Assembly (NCBI GenBank): GCA_964531735.1
Contig: CAZHGD010000010.1
Span: forward strand, 19,804 to 83,803
DNA length: 64,000 nt
Direction of reading: 5' to 3'
DNA from: CAZHGD01 sp964531735
Lineage (GTDB): Bacteria > Armatimonadota > UBA10988
Positions 1-7,976 of this stretch are shown here, in pieces; positions within the stretch are counted from its first letter, which is position 1; each line of letters starts with the position of its first letter. A program made the position numbers and the translations under genes. The notes under the pieces were generated by a model. The model was not told the origin of the DNA. It saw only the letters and a program-made list of their open reading frames with translations, and did not search any database.

Positions 1-1534
1 GACCGACGAAGCCGATCACCTGGCCCTGGCGTCGTTCGTGCCGCAGCCAAGCGCGGCGGTGCTGCTCCAGCCGTTGGCGCGGGGGCCGCTCCGTGGTGAC
101 CAGCAGCGCTACGGATACGGCACCATGGCTGGCGACGAGCCGGCTGGCCTGTACGCGATGTTGCGCCGCAGCACGCGGCACGGCCCGTTGGGCGTGCTGA
201 CGCCGCGCGACCTGGACCGGGTGCCGCTGGGCCAGGTCGGGTGTCTGTTTGCGCCGGCCGCCTTCGAGCTGTCGAGCGACGCAGTGCAGGCGCTGAAGAG
301 CTACGTGGCCGGCGGCGGCGTGCTGGTGGCGGACCTCGGCCTCGGCTGCTACGAGCCGCGGGGCCATCTGGCGCAGATGCCCGCGGCGCTCCAGAACGTG
401 TTCGGCATCGGCATCGCCGACGTGCGGCTGGTGATGGACGTCGTGTTGGCCGAACGGCAGCGCGAACGGGTGCGCATGTCGCCACCGGGCGAGGTGGCCT
501 TCCCGGAGTTGCGACCCGAGCTCGCGCATCCGGGCAGTCTGGTGGTGACCCACGTCAACGCGCTGTTCCCCGAGGCGCCGCTGAACGGCTTTACGCCACC
601 GCGTCTGGCGGGCACGTTGCTGCGGTCGCCGGCGGCCTTCATCTACCCGACTGACGACACGACGCGCATCGTGGTCGAGCAGGCTTCCATCGGCGGCCGA
701 CCGCCGCTACAGCCGGCCCTCTCGGGCATCTCGGTGCATCCTTACGGCCAGGGCGTGGCGGCCTTCGTCAGCACGTTCATCTGGCAGGAGTGGTTCCCCG
801 ACGATGCCCTCTTCGACCAGGTCCACGACGGCATGATGGGCCAGCGACCGCAGCTCACCGAGGTGGCCGCGCGCCGGTTGTGTGATGAGCGCAGCTACCT
901 GGCGCGCCATGAACGGTGGCTGTGGCTGCACCGCCTGGACAATCAGCCGGCAATCGCCCAGGTGGACCTGCCGAGCCTGGACGGCGAGCTCTATGTCGGG
1001 GGCCTGAACGCGGTTAGGCGCCCGTTGCAGCGCGGGCGCGCCGCGCCGGTGCAACTCGGCACCGCGCCGTTGGTCAACCGGCGCGTCGTGCGGCTGGCCG
1101 GCGGCGAGTTGCGGCTGGAGGAAACGGTGCCGGTGGCGCTGTGGCCGCAGCACGAGCAGGCTTCGGCCGATGTCATTCACTACACGCCCTCGCGCGTCGA
1201 GGTGCAGTTGTTCGGGGCCGGCGATGAGGCCGAGGTCGACCACTTCGGTCGTTGGATCGTGCTCGCGCCGCGGCCGGAGCAAGTGGTGTTGACGATCCGC
1301 GACGGCGGCTACCCGATCGCCGCCGGCTCGCAGCACCGGGTCGAGTGGTGGACCGCGACCGTCGGTGCGTCAGGCACGCTGGGCTCGCGGGCTGGTCTGG
1401 TGCACAGCGAATCCACCATGACGGCGGGCGCCGACCAGCGACTGGTGATCCGCGAGACCGTTCGAGCCGCCCGCCTGGCGGTAACGCCGGCTACGACGCC
1501 GGTGGCGCCGGCTCCGCCGGCACCCACAAGCTGA
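1..1534 (+). CDS. C-terminal part of a large protein with a GATase-like (beta-galactosidase trimerisation-type) fold, 5' end outside window
   Basis: The reading frame is open from the first base and ends at TGA 1532-1534, so at least 510 residues are present and the N-terminus lies off the window. An in-frame GTG at 38 is unlikely to be the real start because coding-quality sequence continues upstream of it. The segment with LKSYVAGGGVLVADLGLGC resembles the class I glutamine amidotransferase-like domain that follows the catalytic barrel in GH42-type beta-galactosidases and related secreted enzymes. The remainder is beta-rich and ends in an Ala/Pro-rich tail. Function is unassigned; a C-terminal half of a glycosidase-like protein is the best guess, fitting the many carbohydrate enzymes nearby. 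The last 44 bases overlap the convergent histidine kinase gene. Confidence 0.6.
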   Translation, partial: TDEADHLALASFVPQPSAAVLLQPLARGPLRGDQQRYGYGTMAGDEPAGLYAMLRRSTRHGPLGVLTPRDLDRVPLGQVGCLFAPAAFELSSDAVQALKSYVAGGGVLVADLGLGCYEPRGHLAQMPAALQNVFGIGIADVRLVMDVVLAERQRERVRMSPPGEVAFPELRPELAHPGSLVVTHVNALFPEAPLNGFTPPRLAGTLLRSPAAFIYPTDDTTRIVVEQASIGGRPPLQPALSGISVHPYGQGVAAFVSTFIWQEWFPDDALFDQVHDGMMGQRPQLTEVAARRLCDERSYLARHERWLWLHRLDNQPAIAQVDLPSLDGELYVGGLNAVRRPLQRGRAAPVQLGTAPLVNRRVVRLAGGELRLEETVPVALWPQHEQASADVIHYTPSRVEVQLFGAGDEAEVDHFGRWIVLAPRPEQVVLTIRDGGYPIAAGSQHRVEWWTATVGASGTLGSRAGLVHSESTMTAGADQRLVIRETVRAARLAVTPATTPVAPAPPAPTS

Positions 1535-2306
1535 AGCAGGAACCGACGCCGACCTGGCTCTGGACGGTCAAGCGCACGTGCAACAGGTCCGCCAGCCGCT
1601 GGCTGATGGCCAAGCCGAGACCCGTGCTGGCGGTGCCGCGAGCGCGTTCCGGATCCACCTGCACGTAGGGCTCGAAGATGCGCTCCAGCTCGGCGGGCGG
1701 GATGCCCACGCCGGTGTCCTGCACGGTGATGTGTACGCCGTCGTGGGTCGCGGCCGTGGCCACCACCACGCCACCCCGGTCGGTGTAGCGGACTGCGTTG
1801 GACAGCAGGTTGATGATGATCTGCTTGAGCTTCAGCCGGTCGGTGACCACCGACAGCCCCGCCTCGAGCTGCGTGGTCAGTGCCAGCTCCTTCTCCCAGG
1901 TCTGTGGCTCGATGGTCTCGACGGCCTCATTGACGACCAGGGTCAGGTCGACCTGCTCGCGGCTGACCGAGACCGACCCATGCTGCATCCGCGCGAGATC
2001 GAGCACGTTGTTGAGCAGCAGCAGCAGTACGGAGGCGTTCTTGAGGACCTTCTGCACGTACGAACGCTGCGCGGGCGCCAGGTCGCCGCTGTAGTGCAGG
2101 AGCATGTGGCAGAAGCCGATGATGGACGTGAGCGGCGTGCGTAGCTCGTGGCTGACGCGCGCCAGCATCTCGTCCTTGGCCCGGAGCCGCTCCTCCATCT
2201 CGAGGCGAACCGCCTCGACCGCCTCGTGGAGACGGTCCTCCCACAGCTCCGGCGTCGCCATTGCGCTCGGCGCGACCAAGACTGGACTGGCGTCTTCTGT
2301 TTCCAC
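1491..2306 (-). CDS. Small soluble sensor histidine kinase (HisKA-HATPase_c)
   Basis: About 271 residues. The H-box (SHELRTPLTSIIGF) holds the phospho-accepting histidine, followed by an N-box (NLLSNAVRYTDRGG), a G1 box (DTGVGIPPAEL) and a G2 box (STGLGLAISQRL). All catalytic boxes are intact, so it should autophosphorylate. There is no transmembrane segment and no PAS or GAF sensor domain; only a roughly 50-residue coiled-coil-like N-terminus precedes the H-box, so input must come from a partner. I chose GTG at 2306 because GGTGAGG lies 8 bases upstream. A TTG seven codons earlier (2327) is open but has no ribosome site. No response regulator is adjacent, so it is an orphan kinase. It is transcribed divergently from the ADP-ribosylglycohydrolase, with overlapping promoters. 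Confidence 0.85.
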   Translation of the reverse strand: METEDASPVLVAPSAMATPELWEDRLHEAVEAVRLEMEERLRAKDEMLARVSHELRTPLTSIIGFCHMLLHYSGDLAPAQRSYVQKVLKNASVLLLLLNNVLDLARMQHGSVSVSREQVDLTLVVNEAVETIEPQTWEKELALTTQLEAGLSVVTDRLKLKQIIINLLSNAVRYTDRGGVVVATAATHDGVHITVQDTGVGIPPAELERIFEPYVQVDPERARGTASTGLGLAISQRLADLLHVRLTVQSQVGVGSCFSLWVPAEPAPPAS

Positions 2307-2365
2307 TACTCGAGCCTCACCCAACAACCGGCCGGTGCTCGAGCTCCGACCTCAACCCCTGCGGG

Positions 2366-2394
2366 TTGGCAACGGTTCGCAGCAGGAGTATAGT
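2366..2394 (+). promoter_or_regulatory. Sigma70-type promoter for the ADP-ribosylglycohydrolase gene
   Basis: TTGGCA at 2366-2371, 17-base spacer, TATAGT at 2389-2394. Predicted start near 2401, about 90 bases before the gene at 2490. Its -10 box overlaps the -10 of the opposing promoter. Confidence 0.55.
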
Positions 2395-2415
2395 GTGCCG
2401 GCAACAGCGCGTCAA
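2387..2415 (-). promoter_or_regulatory. Sigma70-type promoter for the histidine kinase gene
   Basis: Read on the minus strand: TTGACG (2415-2410), 17-base spacer, TATACT (2392-2387). Predicted start near 2380, giving a leader of about 75 bases. The -10 shares four bases with the divergent plus-strand -10, so polymerase cannot occupy both at once. Confidence 0.65.
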
Positions 2416-2489
2416 CGGATGGGCAACATCCTGCTGAGCCACGCTCCGGTCAGCGCCCGTCGACCCGACGCGCCGGAGGAATACACGCC

Positions 2490-4319
2490 ATGACGACACT
2501 CTCACGGGACGACTATCGCCGCAGGGTGCATGGTTGCTGGGTAGGGAAGAACGTCGGCGGAACGCTCGGTGCCCCGCACGAGGGCAACATGTCCGTTCTG
2601 GACCTGACATACTACGATCCGGTGCCCACGGGCGCTATACCCAATGATGATCTGGAGCTCCAGTTGGTCTGGTTGGCGGCGCTGCGCGAGCACGGGCCGG
2701 CCACCGACGAGCGCACGCTGACCGACGCCTGGCGGCGCTGGCTGCGCTACCCCTGGGACGAGTACGGCATGGCGTTGTGGAACGTCAACCGCGGCCTCGT
2801 GGCGCCGGTGTCGGGCCAGTTTGCCAACCACTTCGGTGACTGCATGGGGGCGCCGATCCGCTCGGAGATCTGGGCCTGCATCGCGCCGGGCTGCCCCGAC
2901 CTGGCGGCCGAGTACGCCTACTGCGACGGCTGCGTCGACCATAGCCGCGAAGGCATCTGGGGTGAGGTGTTCTTCGCCTCGCTGCAGAGCGCGGCGTTTG
3001 TGGAACCCGACCGCGACCGCCTGCTGGACATCGGCCTGGCGATGATCCCTGTCGATTCGCGGGTGGCCCAGGCGGTCAGGCTGACCCGCCGGCTCCACGC
3101 CGACGGGCTGGACTGGCGCGCCGCGCGCGAGGGCATCCTGGCCGAGTGCGGCCACCACAACTTCACCGACGCGCCGCAGAACATCGCCTTCACGGTGCTC
3201 GGCTGGCTGTGGGGCGAGAACGCTTCCGACGCCATGTGCAAGGCGGTCAACTGCGGGTATGACACCGACTGCACCGGCGCGACGCTCGGCGCCATCCTGG
3301 GCCTGCTGCACGGACCCGAAGTGTTCGAGCAGCGCTGGATTGACCCGGTCGGTGACGACGTCGTGTGCGGCTGGGGCGTGGTCGACTGCGAGACGCCGAA
3401 GACCATCGCGGAGCTGACCGAGTGGACGCTCGAGGTCGCCGACGCCGTGATCGCCTATCACCACGCGCCGATCAAGTTCGGCGCCAAGGCGGCGGCCGGG
3501 CAGCTCAAGGCCGAGCGGACGCCGTCGCTGTCGGCCCGCCTGGCGCACCACGACTGGACGCTGCGGTTCCCCGCGCGCATCGGCGAGGAAGCCGTGACGG
3601 CGTGGGTGGATCTGGCCGGCCCGCCGGCGCTGGCGCCCGACGAGGAGCGCGTCATCCGCGTGACGCTGGACCCGCCGATCGGCAAGCTGTCGGTCGACCG
3701 CCTGGGGCCGGGCTGGACCGCGCGCGACCTGGGCGAGGGGCAGTTCGCCATCAAGGCGCCGGCCCGCATCCAGGAAGCGGCCTGGCACACGATGTCGATG
3801 GTCCTGCGGCCCGGCCGCAGCGCCGTCTGCGATATCGGCTGGGTGCCGGCCAGCGGCTGGCAGGTCAGCGGGCCGCACGTGGTCGATTCGGCGGCCGACG
3901 AGCTCTACCGCCTGGTCGAAGCTGACGACTGGCGCGCGGTCTGGACGCCCGACCACCGGCTGAAGCTGGATGACGGGGCGGACCACGACCGCGTCTATCG
4001 CATCCGCACGCACCTCAACGTGCCCGACGCGCGTGAGGCGCGCCTGGTGGCGGCGACCGGCGAACTCCAGCGCGTGATGCTCGACGGCGCAGAGGCCTTC
4101 ATCAAGACCGAGCCGACCGCGTTCATTCCGGCCGCGCACCGGTCGGGTCCGGGCACGACCACGGTGGCGGCGCGCTGGTCGGCCGGCGACCACCTACTCG
4201 ACATACTGCTCGCGGCGCGGGCCGGGCAGCCGGCCGAGGTCCATGTCTACCTGACGCGCTCGCGCGAAGATGAGGCGCGGATGGTGCCCTGGGAGGATGT
4301 CGTCCTCCGCATGCCCTGA
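2490..4319 (+). CDS. ADP-ribosylglycohydrolase (DraG-like) family protein with a C-terminal beta domain
   Basis: 609 residues; ATG preceded by GGAGGA with good spacing. Residues about 10-330 match the all-alpha, dinuclear-metal ADP-ribosylglycohydrolase fold: an early Asp pair at D53-D54 (PNDDLEL, the place of the usual TDDT) and the late metal motif GYDTDCTGATLGAILG with D258 and D260. Family members remove ADP-ribose from proteins or hydrolyse related ADP-ribosyl compounds, but many secreted or environmental members have unknown substrates. Residues about 330-609 are beta-rich and look like a carbohydrate-binding or sandwich domain; this extension is unlike classical DraG (about 300 residues). 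No signal peptide is visible. It is flanked by a divergent histidine kinase and a strong bidirectional terminator downstream. The fold call is good; the substrate is unknown. Confidence 0.8.
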   Translation: MTTLSRDDYRRRVHGCWVGKNVGGTLGAPHEGNMSVLDLTYYDPVPTGAIPNDDLELQLVWLAALREHGPATDERTLTDAWRRWLRYPWDEYGMALWNVNRGLVAPVSGQFANHFGDCMGAPIRSEIWACIAPGCPDLAAEYAYCDGCVDHSREGIWGEVFFASLQSAAFVEPDRDRLLDIGLAMIPVDSRVAQAVRLTRRLHADGLDWRAAREGILAECGHHNFTDAPQNIAFTVLGWLWGENASDAMCKAVNCGYDTDCTGATLGAILGLLHGPEVFEQRWIDPVGDDVVCGWGVVDCETPKTIAELTEWTLEVADAVIAYHHAPIKFGAKAAAGQLKAERTPSLSARLAHHDWTLRFPARIGEEAVTAWVDLAGPPALAPDEERVIRVTLDPPIGKLSVDRLGPGWTARDLGEGQFAIKAPARIQEAAWHTMSMVLRPGRSAVCDIGWVPASGWQVSGPHVVDSAADELYRLVEADDWRAVWTPDHRLKLDDGADHDRVYRIRTHLNVPDAREARLVAATGELQRVMLDGAEAFIKTEPTAFIPAAHRSGPGTTTVAARWSAGDHLLDILLAARAGQPAEVHVYLTRSREDEARMVPWEDVVLRMP

Positions 4320-4333
4320 GGCGTTGACCGTAG

Positions 4334-4382
4334 AACCAGCCCCGGCCCACGACGCCTCGCGCGTCGTGGGCCGGGGCTGGTT
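4334..4382. terminator. Perfect 22-bp inverted repeat, bidirectional terminator
   Basis: Arms 4334-4355 and 4361-4382 are perfectly complementary with a 5-base loop (ctcgc). It sits between the convergent ADP-ribosylglycohydrolase and sugar-binding protein genes. There is no long U-tract, but the stem is very GC-rich and would stall polymerase from both sides. Confidence 0.8.
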
Positions 4383-4396
4383 GGGAACTGAGGGCG

Positions 4397-5392
4397 CTAC
4401 TTGGTGCCGCCGGGGTTGAGCAGCTTCTGCACCTCGGGCGACTCCAGATTGGCCTTGGTGACCACCACCACGCCGGTGTCGACCCGCTTCTCGACCGGCT
4501 TGCCGGCCGCCGCCTGCAGCGCCTGGCGCACGCCTTCGTGACCCATCTTGTACGGGTCCTGAATCACCAGGGCCTGAATGACGCCTTGCTTGAGCAGCTC
4601 GATCTCATCGGGCGAGCCGTCGAAGCCGACTAGTTTGACCTTGCCGGCCTTGCCCATCTCCTTGAGCGCGTTGGCGGCACCGACCGCGCCGCCCTCGTTG
4701 GCCGCGAAGATGCCGGCCAGGTCAGGCTGGCTGGTCAGAATGTCCTGCGTCACGCTCTTGCCCTTGCCGACGTCGCTCTCGGAGTAGCGAGTGGCGACCA
4801 GCTCGATGCCCTTGGCCTCCTTCAGCGCGGCCTTGAAGCCCTCCTCGCGCTGCTCGGAACTGGCCGCGCCCTTGACGAACGGGATCAGCGCCACTGGGCC
4901 GTGCCCGCCGATCAGTTCGACCAGCGTCTCGCCGGCCTTCTTTGCGCCGGCGACGTTGTCCGTGGCCACCAGTGAGCGCACCTCGTCCCACTTGACGCCG
5001 CTGTCGATGGTGATCACCGGTACACCGGCCGCCTCGGCCTTCTTGATCGTCTCCACCAGCGCGTCGGCGTCGCACGCGGCCAGCACGATGGCACTCACCT
5101 TCTGCGTGATGAAGTCCTCCACGATGCTCTTCTGCCCGGCGATGTCGGTCTCGCTGCTGGGGCCCTTCCAGATGATCTGTGCGTTGCCCTCCTGGCCCAT
5201 CGCGTCGGCGCCCATGCGGACCGTGGTCCAGAACTGCTGTGAGACGGCCTTGGGGATGACGGCGATGGTCAGCTTGCCGCCCTTGGCCGGCGGAGCTTCG
5301 GTTGGCGGCGCTGGCTTGGGCGCGGTGGCGGGCTGACAGGCCGCCAGCAGCAGCGGGACGAATGCAGCGAGGACCAGACGCGTGCGGAACAT
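4397..5392 (-). CDS. ABC-transporter sugar-binding lipoprotein (ribose/xylose class, Peripla_BP_4)
   Basis: 331 residues. The N-terminus is a lipoprotein signal with lipobox LLAAC, so Cys19 should be lipidated, followed by a Pro/Ala/Thr linker. The mature part has the two-lobe periplasmic-binding fold of sugar binders: an opening strand LTIAVIPKAVSQQFW, then DALVETIKKAEAAGVPVITI, and the later GIFAANEGGAVGAANALKEM and VKLVGFDGSP segments typical of RbsB/XylF-type proteins. ATG is preceded by AGGAG 7 bases upstream. It captures a monosaccharide, or possibly autoinducer-2, for an inner-membrane importer. No permease or ATPase of the ribose class occurs in the window, so it is orphaned here. It follows the threonine synthase-like gene on the same strand by 81 bases. 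Confidence 0.88.
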   Translation of the reverse strand: MFRTRLVLAAFVPLLLAACQPATAPKPAPPTEAPPAKGGKLTIAVIPKAVSQQFWTTVRMGADAMGQEGNAQIIWKGPSSETDIAGQKSIVEDFITQKVSAIVLAACDADALVETIKKAEAAGVPVITIDSGVKWDEVRSLVATDNVAGAKKAGETLVELIGGHGPVALIPFVKGAASSEQREEGFKAALKEAKGIELVATRYSESDVGKGKSVTQDILTSQPDLAGIFAANEGGAVGAANALKEMGKAGKVKLVGFDGSPDEIELLKQGVIQALVIQDPYKMGHEGVRQALQAAAGKPVEKRVDTGVVVVTKANLESPEVQKLLNPGGTK

Positions 5393-5473
5393 GCGGTCAT
5401 CTCCTGGGCGCAGGCAGGTCGGTTCACCCGCGTGTTCGCCGCCCCAGGCGGGCCTCCTGCCGGTGGTCGGCGC

Positions 5474-6544
5474 TCAGCCGGCCTTCAGCGCCGAACCGGT
5501 CAGGACCACTACGAGGTCGCGTTCGGTCCGCGGGTCGAGGAGCCGCAGGGCGGCCACGGCCGCCGCGGACGTGGGCTCGACATACCAGCCGGCGCGGTGC
5601 AGTCGGAGCGTGGCGGCGCGGAGGTCGTCCTCGTCGACGGTTACGACGCGCCCGCCGGTCCGGCGCAGCGCCGACAGGATGGCTTGGGCCCGTAGCGGCC
5701 GCGCGACCGCAATGCCCTCGGCCAACGTCGGACGGGCCGCTGCCGGCTCGGCGCGTGTCCACAGGGCGGCCAACGGCGCACAGGCGGCAGCCTGGACGGC
5801 CACCAGTCGGGGCACGTGCGGCACGACGCCGGCCTCGGCCAAGTGCCGGAAGCCAAACTCCAGGCCGAGCAGCAGCGAGCCGTTACCGACGGGCACCACC
5901 AGCGTCTCCGGTGGCCTCCAGCGGCGCTGTTCGGCGATCTCGTAGGCGAGCGTAGCGGTGCCCAACAGGTAGCTGGGATCCCAGACGTGGCTGGCGTAGA
6001 ACCGCTCGCGAGCCAGGTCGAGCGCCGCTGCGGCACTCGCTTCGCGCGGTCCGGGCACGGGCACGACGCGGGCGCCGACCGCCTCGATCAGCGCCATCTT
6101 GCCCGGCGAAGCGGTGGCGGGGCAGACGATGGTGCAGGACAACCCGGCCCGGGCGCAGTACGTGGCCAGGGCGGCGCCGGCGTTGCCGGAGCTGTCTTCG
6201 ACCACCTGGGTGACGCCGCTGGCGGCGAGGCGGCTGACCTGGACCGTGGCGCCGCGGTCCTTGAACGACGCGGTCGGGTTCACGTAATCGAGCTTGAGTT
6301 GCAGCGCATGCCCGTCGATGGTGGCCGGCAAGAGCGGTGTCCAGCCTTCGCCGCAAGTGACCGGCGCCACCGGTGGCAGGATGTGCCGGTAGCGCCACAG
6401 CGAGCCGTCGGTCGGGTCAATCGCCGACGGGTCGAACGGTGGCAGCGCACCGGGCGAGAGCAGCCCGCCACAGGTGCAGCACCACCGTGGCTCAGGCCAG
6501 GCCGTGGCCGCGCCACAGCGCTCGCACACGAAGGTGATGTCCAT
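5474..6544 (-). CDS. thrC: Threonine synthase-like PLP-dependent enzyme
   Basis: 356 residues. An N-terminal zinc-ribbon-like cluster (C7, C10, C22/C23, C25) precedes the fold-type II PLP core. The cofactor lysine is K95 in NPTASFKDRGAT, and SSGNAGAALATYCARAG is the asparagine loop contacting the PLP ring. This is the layout of bacterial/archaeal threonine synthase, which converts O-phosphohomoserine to threonine. Related enzymes (threonine dehydratase, diaminopropionate-type lyases) are possible, but the ribbon and SFKDRG context favour ThrC. The frame stays open far upstream, but ATG at 6544 begins exactly at the recognisable ribbon. There is no Shine-Dalgarno; instead a -10 box lies 7 bases upstream, implying a leaderless message. 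No hom or thrB gene is nearby. Confidence 0.82.
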   Translation of the reverse strand: MDITFVCERCGAATAWPEPRWCCTCGGLLSPGALPPFDPSAIDPTDGSLWRYRHILPPVAPVTCGEGWTPLLPATIDGHALQLKLDYVNPTASFKDRGATVQVSRLAASGVTQVVEDSSGNAGAALATYCARAGLSCTIVCPATASPGKMALIEAVGARVVPVPGPREASAAAALDLARERFYASHVWDPSYLLGTATLAYEIAEQRRWRPPETLVVPVGNGSLLLGLEFGFRHLAEAGVVPHVPRLVAVQAAACAPLAALWTRAEPAAARPTLAEGIAVARPLRAQAILSALRRTGGRVVTVDEDDLRAATLRLHRAGWYVEPTSAAAVAALRLLDPRTERDLVVVLTGSALKAG

Positions 6545-6551
6545 GCGGAGG

Positions 6552-6580
6552 AGTATAGAGGCCCCGTGGGCCGCGCTCAA
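6552..6580 (-). promoter_or_regulatory. Promoter giving a leaderless thrC transcript
   Basis: Minus strand: TTGAGC (6580-6575), 17-base spacer, TATACT (6557-6552), then 7 bases and the ATG at 6544. The predicted start is at or next to the A of ATG, and no ribosome site exists, so the mRNA should be leaderless. Confidence 0.7.
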
Positions 6581-6601
6581 CTCGGCCCGGCGGAGACGTC
6601 C

Positions 6602-7744
6602 ATGGGCCTGGAAGCTGACCTCGGTGTGCCGTACGCGAATGCCTGCGACGTGGCCATCGAGGACGGCCCGCCGGCGGTGGTGCGATTCACCGCCGACCCG
6701 CATGGCGGACCCGAGGCGATGTGGTTCTGCCTGGGCTTGCGCTGCGGGCCCGGCGAGGCCGGTCCGGTGAAGCTGGTCCTGACCAATCCGGACAATCTGC
6801 TGGGCGGCGGCGGGCCGGCGGCGGCGATGCGGCCGGTGTGGCGCGGGCCGCAGCACGACTGGGAGCGTCTGCCGGGCGGCACCGAGGTGGCCCTGCCCGA
6901 CGGGCGTCGCGAGGTGCATTGGTGGCTCGAGCGGCTGACGGACTGGTGCGAGGTGGCTTGGTGCTACCCTTACGGTCCGCGCGAGGTGGGCGACCTGGTG
7001 ACCTCGCTGGGCGGGCCGTGGCGGTGTGACACCATCGGCGTCAGCCAGGGCGGCCGACCGCTGCAGCGCGTGAGCAACGGCCCTGGTGAGCCGGGCGACA
7101 GCCGGCCGGGCATCTACTGCCTGGCGCGCCAGCACGCCGGCGAGACGCCGGGCTCGTGGGCGCTGGACGGCTTCCTGCGCCGCATCGCGGAGGCGGGCGA
7201 GGCGGCGCCGCTGATCTGGTGTGTGCCGTTGAGCAACGTCGACGGCGTGGTCCAGGGCGACTACGGCAAGGACAACTTCCCCTACGACCTGAACCGGGCT
7301 TGGGGTGTGGTGCCGATGCGGCACGAGACGCTGGTGATCGGGCGCGATGTACTGCGGTTCGCGCGCCGTTGCCGGCCCGTGCTGACTCTCGACTGGCACG
7401 CGCCCGGCGCGTGCGAGACGGCGGGCGTCTACACGTATCAGCCGTCACCGACCTTGGCGCCCGGAGCCGCTGCCTTGGCGCAGCCCTGGGTCGAGGCCTG
7501 CGATCACGCGCTGGATGAGCTGGCGCATCCGGTGTTCGGGCAGGTGGTCAACTATCCCTCACGCTGGGAGACGCCGACGTTCACCCGCTGGGCTGGCGAT
7601 GAGCTGAAGGTGGCTTCGCTGTCCTTCGAGGTGCCGTACGGGCTGGTCGGCAGCCGCGTACTGACGCGCGAGACCTACTGCGAGGTCGGGGCGCGCCTCG
7701 CCGAAGGGGTGCTGACAGGGCTCCGCCAGGACGCCGCCGGCTGA
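6602..7744 (+). CDS. M14-family zinc carboxypeptidase-like protein (cytosolic carboxypeptidase type)
   Basis: 380 residues. An N-terminal beta-rich domain (about 1-150) is followed by a carboxypeptidase fold. Zinc ligands are H178 and E181 in ARQHAGETPGSW and H266 in LTLDWHAPGA. N231-R232 matches the substrate-carboxylate Asn-Arg pair, and E343 in LSFEVPYG is the likely catalytic base. The N-domain plus M14 arrangement is that of cytosolic carboxypeptidases that remove terminal residues from peptides; bacterial relatives have uncertain substrates. No signal peptide is visible. I chose ATG at 6602 because GGAG lies 7 bases upstream, although the frame extends far upstream as the antisense of thrC. 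The gene is divergent from thrC with only 57 bases between starts. The family is clear; the substrate is not. Confidence 0.78.
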   Translation: MGLEADLGVPYANACDVAIEDGPPAVVRFTADPHGGPEAMWFCLGLRCGPGEAGPVKLVLTNPDNLLGGGGPAAAMRPVWRGPQHDWERLPGGTEVALPDGRREVHWWLERLTDWCEVAWCYPYGPREVGDLVTSLGGPWRCDTIGVSQGGRPLQRVSNGPGEPGDSRPGIYCLARQHAGETPGSWALDGFLRRIAEAGEAAPLIWCVPLSNVDGVVQGDYGKDNFPYDLNRAWGVVPMRHETLVIGRDVLRFARRCRPVLTLDWHAPGACETAGVYTYQPSPTLAPGAAALAQPWVEACDHALDELAHPVFGQVVNYPSRWETPTFTRWAGDELKVASLSFEVPYGLVGSRVLTRETYCEVGARLAEGVLTGLRQDAAG

Positions 7745-7779
7745 GCACCAGGAGCGAACTACCGTGAAGGTGGGATGGA

Positions 7780-7851
7780 TGGGCGTGGGTGGTTTCGAAC
7801 CACCGACCTCTTGAATGTGAGTCAAGCGCTCTCCCACTGAGCTACACGCCC
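7780..7851 (-). tRNA. tRNA-Val (anticodon CAC)
   Basis: 72 bases that fold fully: acceptor GGGCGTG/CACGCCC, D stem GCTC/GAGC, anticodon stem CTTGA/TCAAG with loop CTCACAT (CAC decodes GUG), T stem GGTGG/CCACC with loop TTCGAAA, discriminator A. CCA is not encoded. Confidence 0.96.
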
Positions 7852-7861
7852 GACGCCCGCC

Positions 7862-7890
7862 AGTATAGGCGAGAGGCGGTTTGGCGTCAA
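7862..7890 (-). promoter_or_regulatory. Promoter of tRNA-Val
   Basis: Minus strand: TTGACG (7890-7885), 17 bases, TATACT (7867-7862). The start would fall about 4 bases before the mature tRNA 5' end, so there is almost no leader to remove. Confidence 0.8.
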
Positions 7891-7976
7891 GCGCGATCCG
7901 GTGGCCAGGCCGGTCGGCGCTCGCGCCAGACGGTCGCTGCGGGCCGCTGCCGAACGCAGTTGGGAGACGCCACCGA

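Noticed and set aside
2502..4193. 563-codon minus-strand open frame
   Set aside because: Antisense to the ADP-ribosylglycohydrolase gene and Arg/Val/Gln-biased, without any recognisable motif.
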